DNA of 64,000 nt from Niebla homalea (GCA_019925105.1 JAHGAU010000027.1:372001-436000); one strand, 5' to 3'; positions 1 to 13,242 are shown, counted from the first letter of the stretch. Numbers and translations are program-made. The notes: generated by a model not told the origin, from the letters alone.

Positions 1-422
1 AGGTTCTTAATAAGCCTTATACTTAACCGGCTATACGTTAACTTTTTAAATATATTTTTTTATGCTTTAAAGATTAACGTATAAAAAAGGAGATAATTAT
101 TAATAGTTAACGTTATTTTTACGCCGGTATTATAGTAATACGTTATACTATTACGCCAAAGTAGGCCTTAATAAAGGGTTTTAATAACGGCCTTAATATA
201 CGTTATTTATGAATTATAGTTTAATTGGCGTAAAGCGGGGTAATTATTACCTTTACCTTAAGTAAAGGCTATACCTTAATTCTTTTTAAGTTTTTTAAGA
301 ATTAATCTTACTATTAATTTACTTATTAAAGTAATATTTAAGTATCCAGACCGTAACGCCACGTCTTCTATACCTACCTTTACTAGTCCCGCCGGCGTGC
401 CGCCAGCGGAGTCAGTTTAACA
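1..422 (-). mobile_element. Edge of element E, left copy (runs out of window)
   Basis: Reverse complement of 1-422 matches 60671 to about 61100 base for base apart from transitions and a few small differences. The outer end (positions 335-422) is GC-rich and almost unmutated, while the inner part is AT-rich and decayed. On the minus strand the element starts TGTTAAACTGACTCCGC at 422. A start with TG and a matching second copy suggest an LTR retrotransposon, but the other end and any CA terminus lie outside the window, so a DNA transposon with long terminal repeats is not excluded. Just inside the edge, 389-409 can form a 9-bp hairpin with a 3-base loop. Confidence 0.7.
389..409. repeat. GC-rich hairpin at the edge of element E (left)
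   Basis: CCGCCGGCG (389-397), loop TGC, CGCCAGCGG (401-409). One non-canonical pair within nine. The same hairpin occurs inverted at 60684-60704. It sits in sequence that escaped RIP. Confidence 0.6.
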
Positions 423-899
423 AAATACATTAATTAATTACTAAATAAATAAACCCTTATAATAGTAAGAATTTATTTATTTAATTTAATAGAGTTAGTA
501 TATTTATTAAGGTATAAAGATATAATCAATATAATTATTATAAATATAATTAAAGAATCCTAAATATGATAAATAATATTGTCACGTTTAAAAAAAACCT
601 TTTTTAATATGTTTTTTAAATACGTTTTAATTAATATGATTATACGTAAAATATTAAGAGAATATAAAAATATATTTTATTTATAAGTAAATATAGCCTT
701 GAAAGTACTTAATATATTAATTAATTAAGGGAAAAGCATATAAATAAATAAAAATAAATATTAAAAACTATAATAAAAAGTATATTTTTAATAAACATTA
801 TTAAGTATAATATTAAGCGTTAAAGGAGTTTATATAAAGGTTAGAAAGCTATTTAAAGATTAATAGATAACTAATTTTTTTCCCCTTTATTTTCTTAAA
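423..899. other. Decayed AT-rich sequence, nothing recognisable
   Basis: TpA-rich sequence with no motif, repeat partner in the window or reading frame that I can support. It adjoins the E insertion and probably belongs to the older element into which E inserted. Confidence 0.4.
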
Positions 900-1954
900 T
901 AATAATATATAAACAGCAATAATTATAATAAATTATTATCCTTTTTTAATTATTTTTTTAAAATTATTATAAAAAACCGATATAAAGATAATATTAGTAA
1001 ACGCGTACGAGCTAGGCAGTTACATATAATATCATCCTAAATACGTTAATAAAGAAAAATATTAAAATTTATAAAATAAAATTTAAATAAAGTTTATTTA
1101 AATAATCAAGCTTTTTTAAGACGTACTTAAAGTTACGTAATAAACCTACTTAAAATATATTTAATAATAACGGGATTAAAAAAAACATTAAAAGTATATA
1201 AATAAAAAAGTAAAATAAAAAATAATTAATTATAAGGTTTGATCCTTATAAAGGGCGGCATTTATGATTTTTTAATAAACGGAATAAAATATATTATACC
1301 CTTAAATAAATTAAGCGTATTATACTTAAAAAAGATATAAAAATAAATAGCCCGAACTTTAGGATAAATGGATATAAAGTATTAAAGTTACCATTATTAA
1401 TAAGTCAGAATAAAGGAATAGGGGGGCCCTTAAGAAAATTAAGTCTTAATATACCTATTCGCTATTACTAGGTAAAACTTAAGGATAAGGCTATAAGAAA
1501 AATAAGTAGATATATATATGAACGGTATTAGAAAATAAGAATTAATTATTAATAATACGTAACATTAAAAAGGTAAATTTATTATAAAGGAAATAAAGGG
1601 TAAATAATTATTAAATTAATGTTTTTTTAATTTTTATACTTATAATAAGTTAAGTTATATAATGAATATTATAAACGATTAGATAAGTAACTGGGATATA
1701 TATAAAAACATATAATATAGTCCGGAATATAATAATATTAAGGGTAATATTTCGTTATAAAAAGAATTAAAAAGAAAAAGAATATGGAAGATATTAAATT
1801 TACGGATAAATATATAAAAGAATAAAAATATTAAAAGGGTTAATTAAGGGTAAAATCAATTTATATATATTTTAAAAAGAAAAAATATAATGGATTATTA
1901 TAATAAAGAATTTATATCTTATTAACTTATATAGGGGCTACGGCATATTTTCAA
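900..1954 (+). pseudogene. Possible RIP-destroyed reading frame, family unknown
   Basis: One plus-strand frame (codon 1259-1261 is in phase) reads with fewer stops than the others. It includes about 50 codons without a stop between roughly 1312 and 1470, and nearly all stops are TAA, TAG or TGA that C-to-T or G-to-A change would create from CAA, CAG or TGG. The conceptual product is rich in K, I, Q and Y and matches no family I recognise. Because RIP can make stops anywhere, the low stop density is only weak support for past coding. The 95-bp duplication at 1856-2045 shifts this frame. Confidence 0.25.
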
Positions 1955-2045
1955 CTTATATATATTTTAAAAAGAAAAAATATAATGGATTATTATAATA
2001 AAGAATTTATATCTTATTAACTTATATAGGGGCTACGGCATATTT
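1856..2045. repeat. 95-bp tandem duplication, two units
   Basis: Units 1856-1950 and 1951-2045 are identical except for one base (T at 1860, C at 1955). The next bases (2046 on) restart with TCAA. Near-identity in a region otherwise full of RIP changes shows that the duplication is recent or was too short to be a RIP target. Confidence 0.95.
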
Positions 2046-2046
2046 T

Positions 2047-2505
2047 CAATTGTATTCTATTGTTACCTATTATTTTATCACTTTTACTCTTTTATCCCTT
2101 CTTATCTTTTTTAAAGTCTTAATAAAATTAATAACTTAAAGATTATATTTTGATTACGTAAACTTAAGTAAATGAATTTAAAAGTTTAATAGGTTTTCTT
2201 AGAAACAGATAATAATATAGGATTAAATCGTAAGGATTAAGTAAGCTTAAATTTAAATCATAATAATATATATATCCAAAGATTCTTTTATATTATTATT
2301 ATTTAGAATAAATAAAAATAAAATAAATAAGTTAATTTTATTAATATTTTCCTTTATAATTATAAATTTTAAAAATATATAAAACTTAAGTTACTTATCA
2401 AATATAAGTTTAATTATATCCTTAATAATAATTTTATCGGTTTTATCCGTAATATTTATAATATAAAGGCCTTATATAATAATAATAACTGTTAAAATAA
2501 TAAAG
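2047..2505 (-). repeat. Repeat U, left copy
   Basis: The reverse complement aligns along its length with 57868-58255 (plus), with differences that are mostly transitions. Both copies give a similar conceptual peptide in one frame (a run like YIIN.TDKT followed by KLKF- and KEN-like blocks), so U probably once encoded a protein. I do not recognise the family. The right end abuts the Copia LTR at 2506. Confidence 0.6.
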
Positions 2506-2721
2506 TGTAACTTACTTAATTAAGTACTATATAAGGTACTAAGCGATCTATCTATGAGAAGTTTAGGGAGTAGGCTAATCCCCTTTTAGCGATAGCCGAG
2601 TTTTCTACCTTCTGTATTTCTAATACTCTTACTTGATTAGTAACTTTATAATATTATAATATTGTATTACCTATTAAGTAAAGAGTAAAAGCTCTTATTG
2701 AACCATATCACCGTAATAACA
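2506..2721 (-). mobile_element. LTR of a minus-strand Copia remnant
   Basis: On the minus strand it runs from TGTTATTACGG (2721) to GTTACA (2506), a 216-bp TG...CA block that is less AT-rich than its flanks. It lies directly downstream of a decayed Copia RNase H on the same strand, as a 3' LTR should. It interrupts repeat U, because the right-hand U copy has no such insert. A second LTR was not found, so no target-site duplication can be confirmed. Confidence 0.6.
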
Positions 2722-4000
2722 GGGATATCCGTCCTAACTTTAAATATAAAAAATATATTTATCTTTAAACTTTAAATGTATAATTACTTTAATCTTAAAT
2801 AATTGCTTAGTTTTTAAAAAACGTTCTTTAATAATAACTTTATTAAGTTATCCGTTATTATATTACCGGTAAAATAATATATAAGCTTTATTTATTTATT
2901 AATTATATACTCCCGGAAAAAATAATACTTAATATATATATACTTTATCTTTAAGTAATTTATCAGGTCCTTAATTAATATAATCGCTCCTTAATTATTA
3001 TAAAAGATTATTATAATAAAGGTAAAAACCCCGGTATTGTATTTAAGTTAAATAAGAAAAATATAATATTATATAATATCTTTACCCTTAAAAGCCTGTA
3101 ATACCGTTATATTTAGGGTTACCCTTAATAAATTAAATTAGTAATTATTTAAACCAAATCGTTTCTTTAATAATATTATATTATCCTATGTATTTTAACC
3201 TTATATATAAACAGGGCCATAATCGGTTAATATTTTAAAAATTAATTATTAAATATACTTCCCAGGTTAAAGGTATACTTAAAGGTAGACCCGTATATTT
3301 ATAAATTACGGGTATAATCTAAGTCTTTATAACTATTAAGGGGCTTTAAAGGACCTTAAAAAATAAGCTTTAAGGAATTTATACCATAAGGGTAACGGAA
3401 AATCTTTTTAATACTTAGTTGTATAATACTTTTCGTTAAGATTAGATACGTAATGTAATATTATTAATATTATATAAACTATAATAAGTTTAATAATTAT
3501 TATAATATATAAATAAGATAATAGCGGATAAAAATTTAAGCCGGAATTATTTTAAAACGGTATATTCTTTATTAAACGGTTTAAAGCGGGTATTTATATT
3601 TATAAAGATAGTTATACCGTTACCCTTAAAAAGAAAATCATTATATATATTAAATTAAGTAAGAACTTATTTAACGTAACTTTTTCAATTAAGAATTAAA
3701 ATTTTATTTTATTAATTATAAATAATATTTATACTTAAATTAAATCGGATATTTTAAACTTCTTATATAAGTAAGCCTTTTAATCAATAATAATTTATTT
3801 ATTGATTTTTATGGTTAAAATATAATTAATATATATAATAATAATAATATTAATATCCGGGTTTAAAAATACGTTAAAATCTTTATTAATAAAACGGTAA
3901 TAAAGCTTTTTAAAGAATATAAAATAATATTAATATTAAGTTTAAAATAACTATTTAAGATTATAAAAAGCTTTATTTAATAAATAAATATATTTTAAGC
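2722..4000 (-). pseudogene. Copia polyprotein remnant: RNase H and part of RT
   Basis: Minus-strand conceptual translation, reading RIP stops as Q or W, gives the Copia RNase H landmarks. Near 3230-3340 there is a YKDLDY...GSTFKYTF block, the decayed form of the DADYAG...RSTSGY region. Near 2979-2999 there is NNQGAI (family form DNQGAI), and near 2800-2930 KIKY..IKYYF.RE (family form KHIDIRYHFIRE), then NIITDNLIKLL (family form ADILTKAL). The copy is non-functional and stops at about 4000, where a minisatellite begins. The 5' half of the element is absent. Confidence 0.7.
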
Positions 4001-4001
4001 T

Positions 4002-4111
4002 GATCTGTACCCATAAACGGCCTCATCTATACCCATCAACGGCCTCATCTGTACCCATCAACGGCCTCATCTGCACCCATTAACGGCCTTATTTGTACCT
4101 ATTAACGGCCT
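4002..4111. repeat. 22-bp minisatellite, five units
   Basis: Five consecutive 22-bp units, consensus CATCTGTACCCATCAACGGC plus CT, at 4002, 4024, 4046, 4068 and 4090. Units 1-4 keep most C residues. Unit 5 is converted at several positions to T. There are no spacers, so this is not a CRISPR array. Confidence 0.95.
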
Positions 4112-4625
4112 TATTTTTGTCGAGCCCGAGACGGTTTTACCGGGGGACGGACGTATTAAATAGGACAATAATTACTATTTAAGGGGCTTAAGTATATATA
4201 AACTTATCGTTAACGCGTTTTTTAAGAATAACAATTTATTTACTTAAACGGTATTATTAAAAGACACGTTTTTCAATATATCTTAACCGGCAATATTAAG
4301 GATTTAAGTCCCTCTTTATATTTATCGGGTAATAATTAATTATAAATATATTTAACGCGTCCTTAAGTATAAAATAAGATAAAAAAGAGTTAAAGTTATA
4401 TTATTAATATTAATATTTAACCTTATAAAAATTTAAGTCCTCCTTTGTATTTATTAAATATAGGCTTTAAGGTATTAATACGGGTAGTTTTTAAGTTAAA
4501 AAAGATATTAAAAACGTATTATTAATATTAATCCACTTTAAGGTAATTCCGATATAAGTATCCTTTAATAAGAAAGAATAACGGGTTAAGCTTAATATTT
4601 AAGTTAATTAAATAATAAATTATCA
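4112..4625. other. GC patch then decayed AT-rich sequence
   Basis: 4118-4152 is a short GC-rich patch (CGAGCCCGAGACGG and CGGGGGACGG). The remainder is decayed. Two similar pieces, TTTAAGTCCCTCTTTATATT near 4306 and TTTAAGTCCTCCTTTGTATT near 4433, are about 130 bp apart and may be an old tandem duplication. No gene is recognisable. Confidence 0.5.
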
Positions 4626-7600
4626 ATAATAACGACGAATAAAGGGATTTTAGAGGTCCAAAACGATACGTATACGTATAACTTTAATAATAATAAAGGA
4701 AGTATATTAAGTACGATAAGTGGAAGTAACGTAATAATTAAGAATAAAATAGTAAACGGGTAAGTAATTTATATTAATAAAAACGGTAATAATATATACG
4801 GGTAATATAATAATAATAAGCCAGATAACGCTTAAAATAAATAAGGGAATTAAGGGTAATAAAATACATATATTAAAATACGTAAAATGCGTAATAATAA
4901 TACGGAAATAATAAGTAAATAAAAGGGTAGGAAAGCCGGTACGGTATTAATAATAAAGGGTATGAACGGAAGGAAAAGGCGGGAAGACCGTAATAAAAGT
5001 ATTATTAAGGATATATAAAAAAGAAATAAAGTTAATAAGGAAGATAGGATTTTAAGGGAATAAAAATAAAAAACGGAGACAATACGTCGCCCGGTAAATA
5101 AGGGCGAGAGGGCAATAAAAAAAGTAATAAAGGCTTTAGAAAAACTTTTTATAATAAAGTAAAAAAATATTATATTAAAAACTTAATTAATATTATGAAT
5201 TGGATTAAAAAACGTAAAAAACTTTTATATAAAAATAAAAATAAAGTTAAAAAAAGTAAAACGTTTATAAAACTCTTAAAAAACGGAAGTAAAAGCGTTA
5301 ATAAAGGGTAAAAACGGCGGTTTAGAATTAAGGATATAAAGTAAAAATATAAAAGCAATAACCCCTTAAATGAGAAAAAACTGAACAATAAAAATAATAA
5401 AAAAAGTATCCGCGGCAAAGAATAAAAAAATAATAAAAAAGAAAGTAACCGTATTAAAAAAAAGCGAGGATAATAATGGTCCGTTTATTTAATAATAAAG
5501 AGAGGAACGTAATTACGGAAATAAACTTATTATAGTTAATAAAGGCTTTTAAGGTAATAACGGAATTATTAATAAAATAAATTATTACGGTAAGTAAATT
5601 ATAAAGTAAAAATATCCTCCTTAATATAATATTATTAAAAACGAAAGAAAGCTTAAAAAAATTTAAAACTTAAATTAATAAGGGAGAATATAAATTAATT
5701 AAAATTTTAAGGTAATTATTTATTATTATAATAAATAAAATATATTTATTATATTTTATAAAAACCGAAAAAAAGGTTACGTTAAAAAATATAAAAAAGG
5801 AGAATATAATACTTTATTTAAGGTTTAAGATTATTAATTATAAGTTTCTTCCGGTAATAAAAAAAAACCTAACTTTTTAAAATATATAAAGAAATATTTT
5901 ACCGTTATATTAAATATAACGTTAATAAAAATATATAATAACGTTTTAAATAAAAAGATTATTAAAAAGGGATTTCTTAAGATAATTTAATTATAAATTA
6001 AAATAATAAATATTTATTAATAATTTAAATATTAAAGCTATAAATATATTATTATAAAATATTTTAATATTATAAAATATATAATTTACGTTAAGGGTTA
6101 TAATATTTATAAGTATATAAAGTTAATAATTAAAAAACTTATAAAGAACGTATTTAAATATATTACGTATAATAAGAAAAAATACTTAATATAAGATTCT
6201 AAATATATAATAAGAGTTAAGGAAATTAAACATAAAAAAACTTAGATAATTATGAAAATCCAATAATATAATACGTATAATATTAATTTAATAAATTAAT
6301 TAAAAGTAACCTTAAAATGTGAGCTTAATTAATCAGATAATAAAGGGTAAAGAACGATAACGGATAAAATAAAGAAAAAAAAGCTTTTTACGATCTTAAC
6401 TTTAAAGGTTATTTATTTTACGTTTTTAATAATAACCAGGAAAATATTAAGTTAAAAAATGCTTAACTTTAATAGGAAGTTTATAATTTAAACGGGTATA
6501 AATAAGGGAATTTTTATAAAGGTTAATATATAATATATTAATACTTTTAAGAATAATATAATATAACGTCTATAATAAAAAAATTAGAATATTAATATTA
6601 ATATTTAAATTTAAAAGAGTTAAAAACGTTAATATTATAATAATATAGGAATTACCGTATAGCTTATATATATATTTATTTATTAACTTAAAAAAAGGTT
6701 TTAATTAACCTTTAAGGGGGATAAAATAATTAAAATATACTTTTTATAAATAAATAGTTTAATATAAATAGTTAAGATATTATTTATTACGGTAAAAACC
6801 TTTATATACTCTATATTATAAAGGAAAAAGACTTAAAAAACGATCTTAATATTTATAATATATATAATCCGCTATTAATTAATAAGGAAAAACTATTTAT
6901 AATATTATTACTTAAAAAGGTTTTAATTACTTTAAATAAATATATATTACTTAAAAACTTTAATTTATATTATTATATATAGAATAAGGAAAAATATATA
7001 ATAAATTATATTAAATCGGATAACTTATTAATAATTATTATTTAAATTAATTTTTTATTATTAATATTATTAAAGATTATTATGTAAAAAAATTATAAGT
7101 TTAAAATAACGATTAATTTAATTTTTAATACGGAAAAGGTTATTAACGTGGTTATAATATATAAGTTATAAAAGGACTTAAAATATAACTTAAATTATAT
7201 ACCGATATAAATAACCTTAAATTAAACCGTTAATATAACCTTATTATTACCGGTAAAGAGGGCGTAGAAAACGGTTAAGGTAATAAAGGTTTATATAAAA
7301 ACGGAGGAAATAATAATATAATTTACGGACCTCCTTTAATTAAATAATAAAAACCGGATTAATCTTTTTATAGAATAAGTAATAAAAATATTAAATAAAA
7401 TAATTAATAAAATAGTTTTTATAATAAAGTTTTCTTAAAGAATTAAAATTTATTAAAATAAAGGGTATATAATTATAATTATAAAAGCGAAAAAACTAAT
7501 AAAGTAAACTTTTAAATATAAAAATTAAGAAATATTTAATTAATTAAAAGCTACTTAAAAAAAAAAAAAGAAGATTATTAAGAAAATTAAGTAAATATAT

Positions 7601-10437
7601 TTTCAGTTTATAATATATAACTCAATAGTTTTACTTTATAATATTTAAAAATTATAAAAGTATAATAAAAAATAAAATAAAAATTTAAATTTTATCCTTA
7701 AATTCCTATTTTTTAAAAGATTTAATAATATATTAATTAATATTTTTAACGGTAAAATTAAGGCCCTTGAAGGAGTATTTTTCCTTTTTTTATTAAAAAT
7801 TAATTTAAACAATATTAACGGCGTTATATACCCCAACCCCGTATTAATAAATAAGGTAATAATATAAGATAAAATAAGTAAAACGATCAATAAATTAAAG
7901 AGAAATAAAGCCTTAAAACTGAATAAAATCCCTAATAGATTCCTAATAATAATAATATTACCGTTTAAAAGGATCTTTATTTATTTATTTTTTAAATATA
8001 TTTCGACGTTGGTTATTATTTATATAAGTTTAAAGAAACGAAAACGATTATATTTAAGAAGTTGATTAAGCCGGATTACTTTAAGGTAAAGTTTTATAAA
8101 CTTATTATATTCTTTTTATATATTAAAAAAGGTTTTAAACATAATAATAATAAAGATCCTTAACAATTATATAAAGAATTACGGACTTTTCTTTAATTAA
8201 TAAATAAAAATAAAAAAAAATTAATTAATAGAAATAGCCCTTAAAAGATTAATTAACGGTATATATATAATATAAAATTATAAAAAGAAATATATTATAA
8301 GTCTTCTTTTTCTTAATATTATAAAAATTTTTAATAAAATAAACTATTAAAAATTATTATATAATTTAAAAAAAAAGGAATATTATTTTTCTTAATTAAA
8401 TAAATGAAGAATTTCTTAAGCGATTAAGTTACATTAATTAACCTAAAATAAAAAATAAGCCCGATAAAACCCACTATAACGGAAATTCCTTAAGGATTGT
8501 TTATTTCTTTAATATTATTTTTATTTTTTAATAATTTATTAATCGAAAAGCTTACTAAATTAAAATAAAAGGTTTAAATTAAAAACTTTATTAATAACGT
8601 TTACCTTTTTAATTTATAATATTTTTATATATATAAATTATTTAAAATTAAAATAAACTTATAAAATTTATCTTTAATAAGTAAAAACTTATAAAGCTTA
8701 ATTTATATTATATAAATATAAACTTATTTATATAATTAAAAGCTTAAAGTTATATAATATAACAGCTATAGTAAACTTAAGTAAAATTACGGTAAAGCCG
8801 GATACCAATATTAAAATCCTTAACCTTTAAGTAAATAGGAAATTTAATTAAAAGGATTATATAAGAAAAATCTAAAAGAAAATAACTTTATAGGAAAAAA
8901 GCTTTATTTATTTAGTTATATTAATATAAAGAATTACGTTATAAAAAACCCGGATTATCTATTAAGCCGTAATAAAGTTAACTATAATATATATTATAAT
9001 TATTTAATATATATTTAAGGGTATTCCGGGATATAAAAAGAAGCTTATTTAAATATTATAGAAAGTTTAAAATCGATATTTAAAAATAATTAATAATATT
9101 TATAAAGTAACCCTTATCCCGGTATTAAAGTTTAAGGTTTTTATATTATTAATTAAAATTTTATTAAATTCAATAATTATTTAATTAAAATTAAAAAAAT
9201 ATATATATTTAATTATAATAATAAGAAACGGGTGGATTTATTAAAATCTTAATAAGCTTTAAGTTAAAAAGAATAAATTAAAAATATTTATCCTTTTTCT
9301 TATTAAGATAAAATAAAAATAAGTTAAGAAAAAAATTAATTATACCGGTATTTTAAAGGTTAATTTAAATATATATAAATTCCTGTTAAACGTAAAAAAA
9401 GATTAAGATTAAAGGGATTTAAAAAATAAAAACTATAATAATTACTTTATAAGTTATAATAAAGTAAACTAAATATTAACGGAAGTATAAAGATTTTATA
9501 TTTTAAAATTATTATTATTTAACTTTTAATAATAAAAAGATTATTAATAAGTATTTCCGTTATTATAATATTATAAAAAAGGGTAATAACGTATTAACAA
9601 TTTAACTTCGGACGGATAAGAACGGTTTAATTTACTTCTTATTTATTATATATATTGGAAGTTAAATAAACGTTAAATATAAATATAAATAAAGAAAATA
9701 AAACGCTATATATATTTTTATTTTTTATCTTTTATTTACGGAGGTTAAATTAAAACTTATCGTAAAAGTTAATATTTATAATTATTATTAAATATTATTT
9801 ATAAAGCGAAATATCCGGGTAATTATTAAGTTTATAATATTTACCGGATTATTATTATAATTTAACCTTATTTATAAAGATAAACGAGGTTATTAAAGAC
9901 CTTACGGAAAAGGCCCGTTATTAATTAAAGAAAAAAAGAGAAACGGAAGTCGGTTATATTAATTATATAAACCGGAAAATATTTTTTATAGTTATAAGGA
10001 TATAATAATAGACATTTATTAAAAGTCTTTAAAGGAATTAATAACGATAATAATATAAAAGGAATATATATTAAATACGTAAATATTAATAAGGATATTT
10101 AAAAACGCTATATAAAATTAAGGCAATATAAATATATAAAGGAATAAAAAAGTAACGAGCTTAAGGGTAGCCTTTATAAAAATATAATTATAATATTATG
10201 GATTTTCTTAAGGAAGTTAAAACATAAAAAATATATAAATGAATTACCACTTTTTAAACGGTTATTAATATCCTTTACTTTAAGGGATAAAGGGTAAAAG
10301 CCTGGTAAACGCCGGTTTTTACTTTAACGTTATAAGTATCAGGTTTTTACGGTTATTAATAAAATTAAAAAACCGCGTATTAAGGAACGCTAGAATTAAC
10401 TTAATTAAATCCGTAATATAAATTAATTAATTAATTA
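4626..10437 (+). mobile_element. LINE L1, full length, RIP-destroyed
   Basis: Non-LTR retrotransposon of the window's main LINE family. The start matches the 5' ends of the other copies (the RIPed form of ATGGCGACGAATAAAGGGAC at about 4628). It ends with the family 3' sequence and a TTAA-type tail (RIPed TCAA repeat) at 10421-10437. Length is about 5.8 kb, the same as the full copies at 15465-21285 and 40575-46422. An RT-domain segment matching the L3 frame lies near 8070-8195, and the endonuclease-end segment near 7200. Every frame is full of stops. Short open frames on the opposite strand (5170-5418, 7645-7890) are accidental. Confidence 0.85.
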
Positions 10438-10443
10438 ATATTT

Positions 10444-13242
10444 GTAATTTACGGTATATAACTTAATAATTTTATTTCGTAATATTCTAAAGCTAATAAA
10501 GTATAATAAAGAATAAAATAAAAAATTAAAGTTTATTTTTAAATTCTTGTTTTTTAAGAAACCCAATAATATATTAATTAATACCTTTAATAATAAAATT
10601 AAAGCCCTTAAAAAAGCATTTTTCCCCTTTTATTAAAAGTTAATTTAAATAATATTAATAATATTACATACTTTAACCTTATATTAATAAATAAAATAAT
10701 AATATAAAATATAATAATTAAAATAATCAATAAATTAAAGAAAGATAAAACCTTAAGATTAAATAAGATTCTTAATAGATTTATATTAATAATAATTTTT
10801 CCGTTTAAAAAAGTTTTTATTTATTTTTTTAAATATATTTTAACGTTAATTATTACTTATATAAGTATAAAAAAACGAAAATAATTATCTTTAAGAAGTT
10901 TATTAAGCCGGATTATTCTAAGGTAAAATCTTATAAATATATTATACTCCTTTATACGTTAAAAAAAGCCTTAAAGATAATAATAATAAAGATTTTTAAT
11001 AATTATATAGAAAATTATAAACTTCTTTTTAATTAATAAATAAAAGTAAAGAAAAATCGGTTAATAAAAATAGCCTTTAAAGGATTAATTAATAATATAT
11101 ATACGATATAAAGTTACAAAAAGAAATATATTATAAGTCTTTTTTTTTAATATTATAAATATTTTTAATAAGGTAAATTATTAAAGATTATTATATAACT
11201 TAAAGAAGAAAAAAATATTACTTTTTTTAATTAAATAAATAAAGAATTTCTTAAATAATTAAGTTATATTAATTAATTTAAAATAAAAAATAAGCTTAAT
11301 AAAGTCCGCTATAATAAGAATTCTTTAAAAATAATTTATTTCTTTTATATTATTTTTATTTTTTAACGGTTTATTAATTAAGGAATTTATTAAGTTAAAA
11401 TAAAAAGTTTAAATTAAAAACTTTATTAATAACGTTTATTTTTTAATTTATAATATTTCTATATATATAAATTATTTAAAATTAAAATAAGTTTATAAAA
11501 TTTATTTTTAATAAATAAAAACCTATAAAGTTTAATTTATACTTTATAAATATAAGCTTATTTATATAATTAAGAGTTTAAAACTATATAATATAATAAT
11601 TATAATAAACTTAAATAAAATTATAATAAAGCCGGATACCAGTATTAAAGTCTTTAATTTTTAAGTAAATGAAAAATTTAATTAAAAGGATTATATAAGA
11701 ACGGTTTAAAAAAAATAACTTTATAGGAAAAAAGCCTTATTTATCTCGCCGTATCAATATAAAGAATTATATTATAAAAAACCCGGATTATTTATTAGGC
11801 CGTAATAAAGTTAGCTATAATATATATTATAACTATTTAATATATACTTAAAAATACTCCGGGATATAAGAAAAAGCTTATTTAAATATTATAAAAAGTC
11901 TAGAACCGGTATTTAAGAGTAATTAACGGTACTTATAAAATAACTTTTATCCCGGTATTAAAGTTTAAGGTCTTTATATTTTTAATTAAGGTTTTATTAT
12001 ACTAAATAATTACTTAAATAAAATTAAAAAAAATATATATATTTAATTACGATAATAAGAAACGGATGGATCTATTAGAATCTTAATAAGCTTTAAGTTA
12101 AAAAGAATAAACTGAAAATACTTATCCTTCCTTTTATTAAAATAAAGTAGGAATAAATTAAGAAAAAAGTTAATTTTATTGGTATCTTAAAAATTAATTT
12201 AAGTATATATAAACTTCCGTTAAATATAAGAAAAATTAAGATTAAAAGGACTTAAAAAGTAAAAATTATAATAATCGCCTTATAAATTATAAAAAAATAA
12301 ACCGAACGTTAATAAAAATATAAAAACTTTATATTTTAAGGTTATTATTACTTAATTCTTAATAATAAAAAGATTATTAATAACTAATATCTTTACCGTT
12401 ATAATATTATAAAAAAGGATAATAACGTATTAATAACTTAACTCTAAATAAATAAAAACGGTTTAACTTATTTCCTATTTTTTATATATACCGGAGGTCG
12501 GATAAACGCCGGATATAAATACGGATAAAAAAAGTAAAATATTATATATATCCTTATTTTAAATCCTTTATTTATTAAAATTAAGTTAAAACTTATAATA
12601 AAAATTAATATTTACGATTATTATTAAATATTATTTATAAAATAAAATATATAGGCGGCCGTTAAACTTATAATATTTATTAAGTTATTAACGTAATTTA
12701 ATTTTATTACGGAGATAAATAAAATCGTTAAAGATTTAATTAATAAGCCCCGTTACCGGTTTAAATCCTTAGGATAACAACATAAAAATTATATTTAACA
12801 AAGGGCATAAAGATATAATATTAATATAACGTAAATAAGGAATATAATAATATCGGCGGTAATAATAACGGAGGGGTAAAAAATATATATATTAATAAGG
12901 GCATTTGAAGGTATAACTTAATATTAATATTGAGTAAATCAGTAAAACTACGGAAAAGCTATAGGTCCGGGGGTAACCCCTATAATAATATAATCGTAAT
13001 ATTATGAATTTCCTTAATAAAGTTAGAACGTAGGAGTTATATAAATTAATTACCACCCTTTAAATAATCGTTAATGCTTTTTACTTTAAGGGGTAATAGG
13101 TAGAGGTCTAGTAAATGCTGTTTTTTCATTTTAACGTTATAAGTATTCGGTTTTTACGGTTATTAAGAAGGTTAAAAGGCCGCGTATTAAGGAACGCCGG
13201 AATTAGCTTAACTAGATTCGTAGTATAAATAAATCAATTAAA
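10444..13242 (+). mobile_element. LINE L2, 5'-truncated, RIP-destroyed
   Basis: Begins at sequence equivalent to about 7606 of L1 and then parallels L1 to the 3' end, including the GGAACGCCGGAATTAGCTT-like 3' block (about 13190) and a TCAATTAA tail ending at 13242. It lies directly head-to-tail behind L1 with only a few bases between. 5' truncation is typical of incomplete LINE reverse transcription. No clear target-site duplication was found. Confidence 0.8.

Noticed and set aside
900..2400. Long read-through protein on the plus strand
   Set aside because: If all TAA, TAG and TGA are read as Q or W, almost any frame in RIPed DNA becomes open. Without a recognisable motif this is not enough, so it is kept only as a low-confidence feature.
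4002..4111. CRISPR-like array
   Set aside because: The 22-bp units are directly adjacent with no spacers, and the context is eukaryotic retrotransposons.
4160..4625. Missing integrase core or 3' LTR of the Gypsy element on the far side of L1/L2
   Set aside because: The reverse complement of 4160-4625 gave no integrase motif, and the GC patch at 4118-4152 does not match the LTR edge at 24433-24555.
5170..7890. Open minus-strand frames at 5170-5418 and 7645-7890
   Set aside because: They lie antisense to LINE L1. The predicted peptides are hydrophobic L/I/F-rich strings, as expected from AT-rich noncoding DNA. There is no family match.
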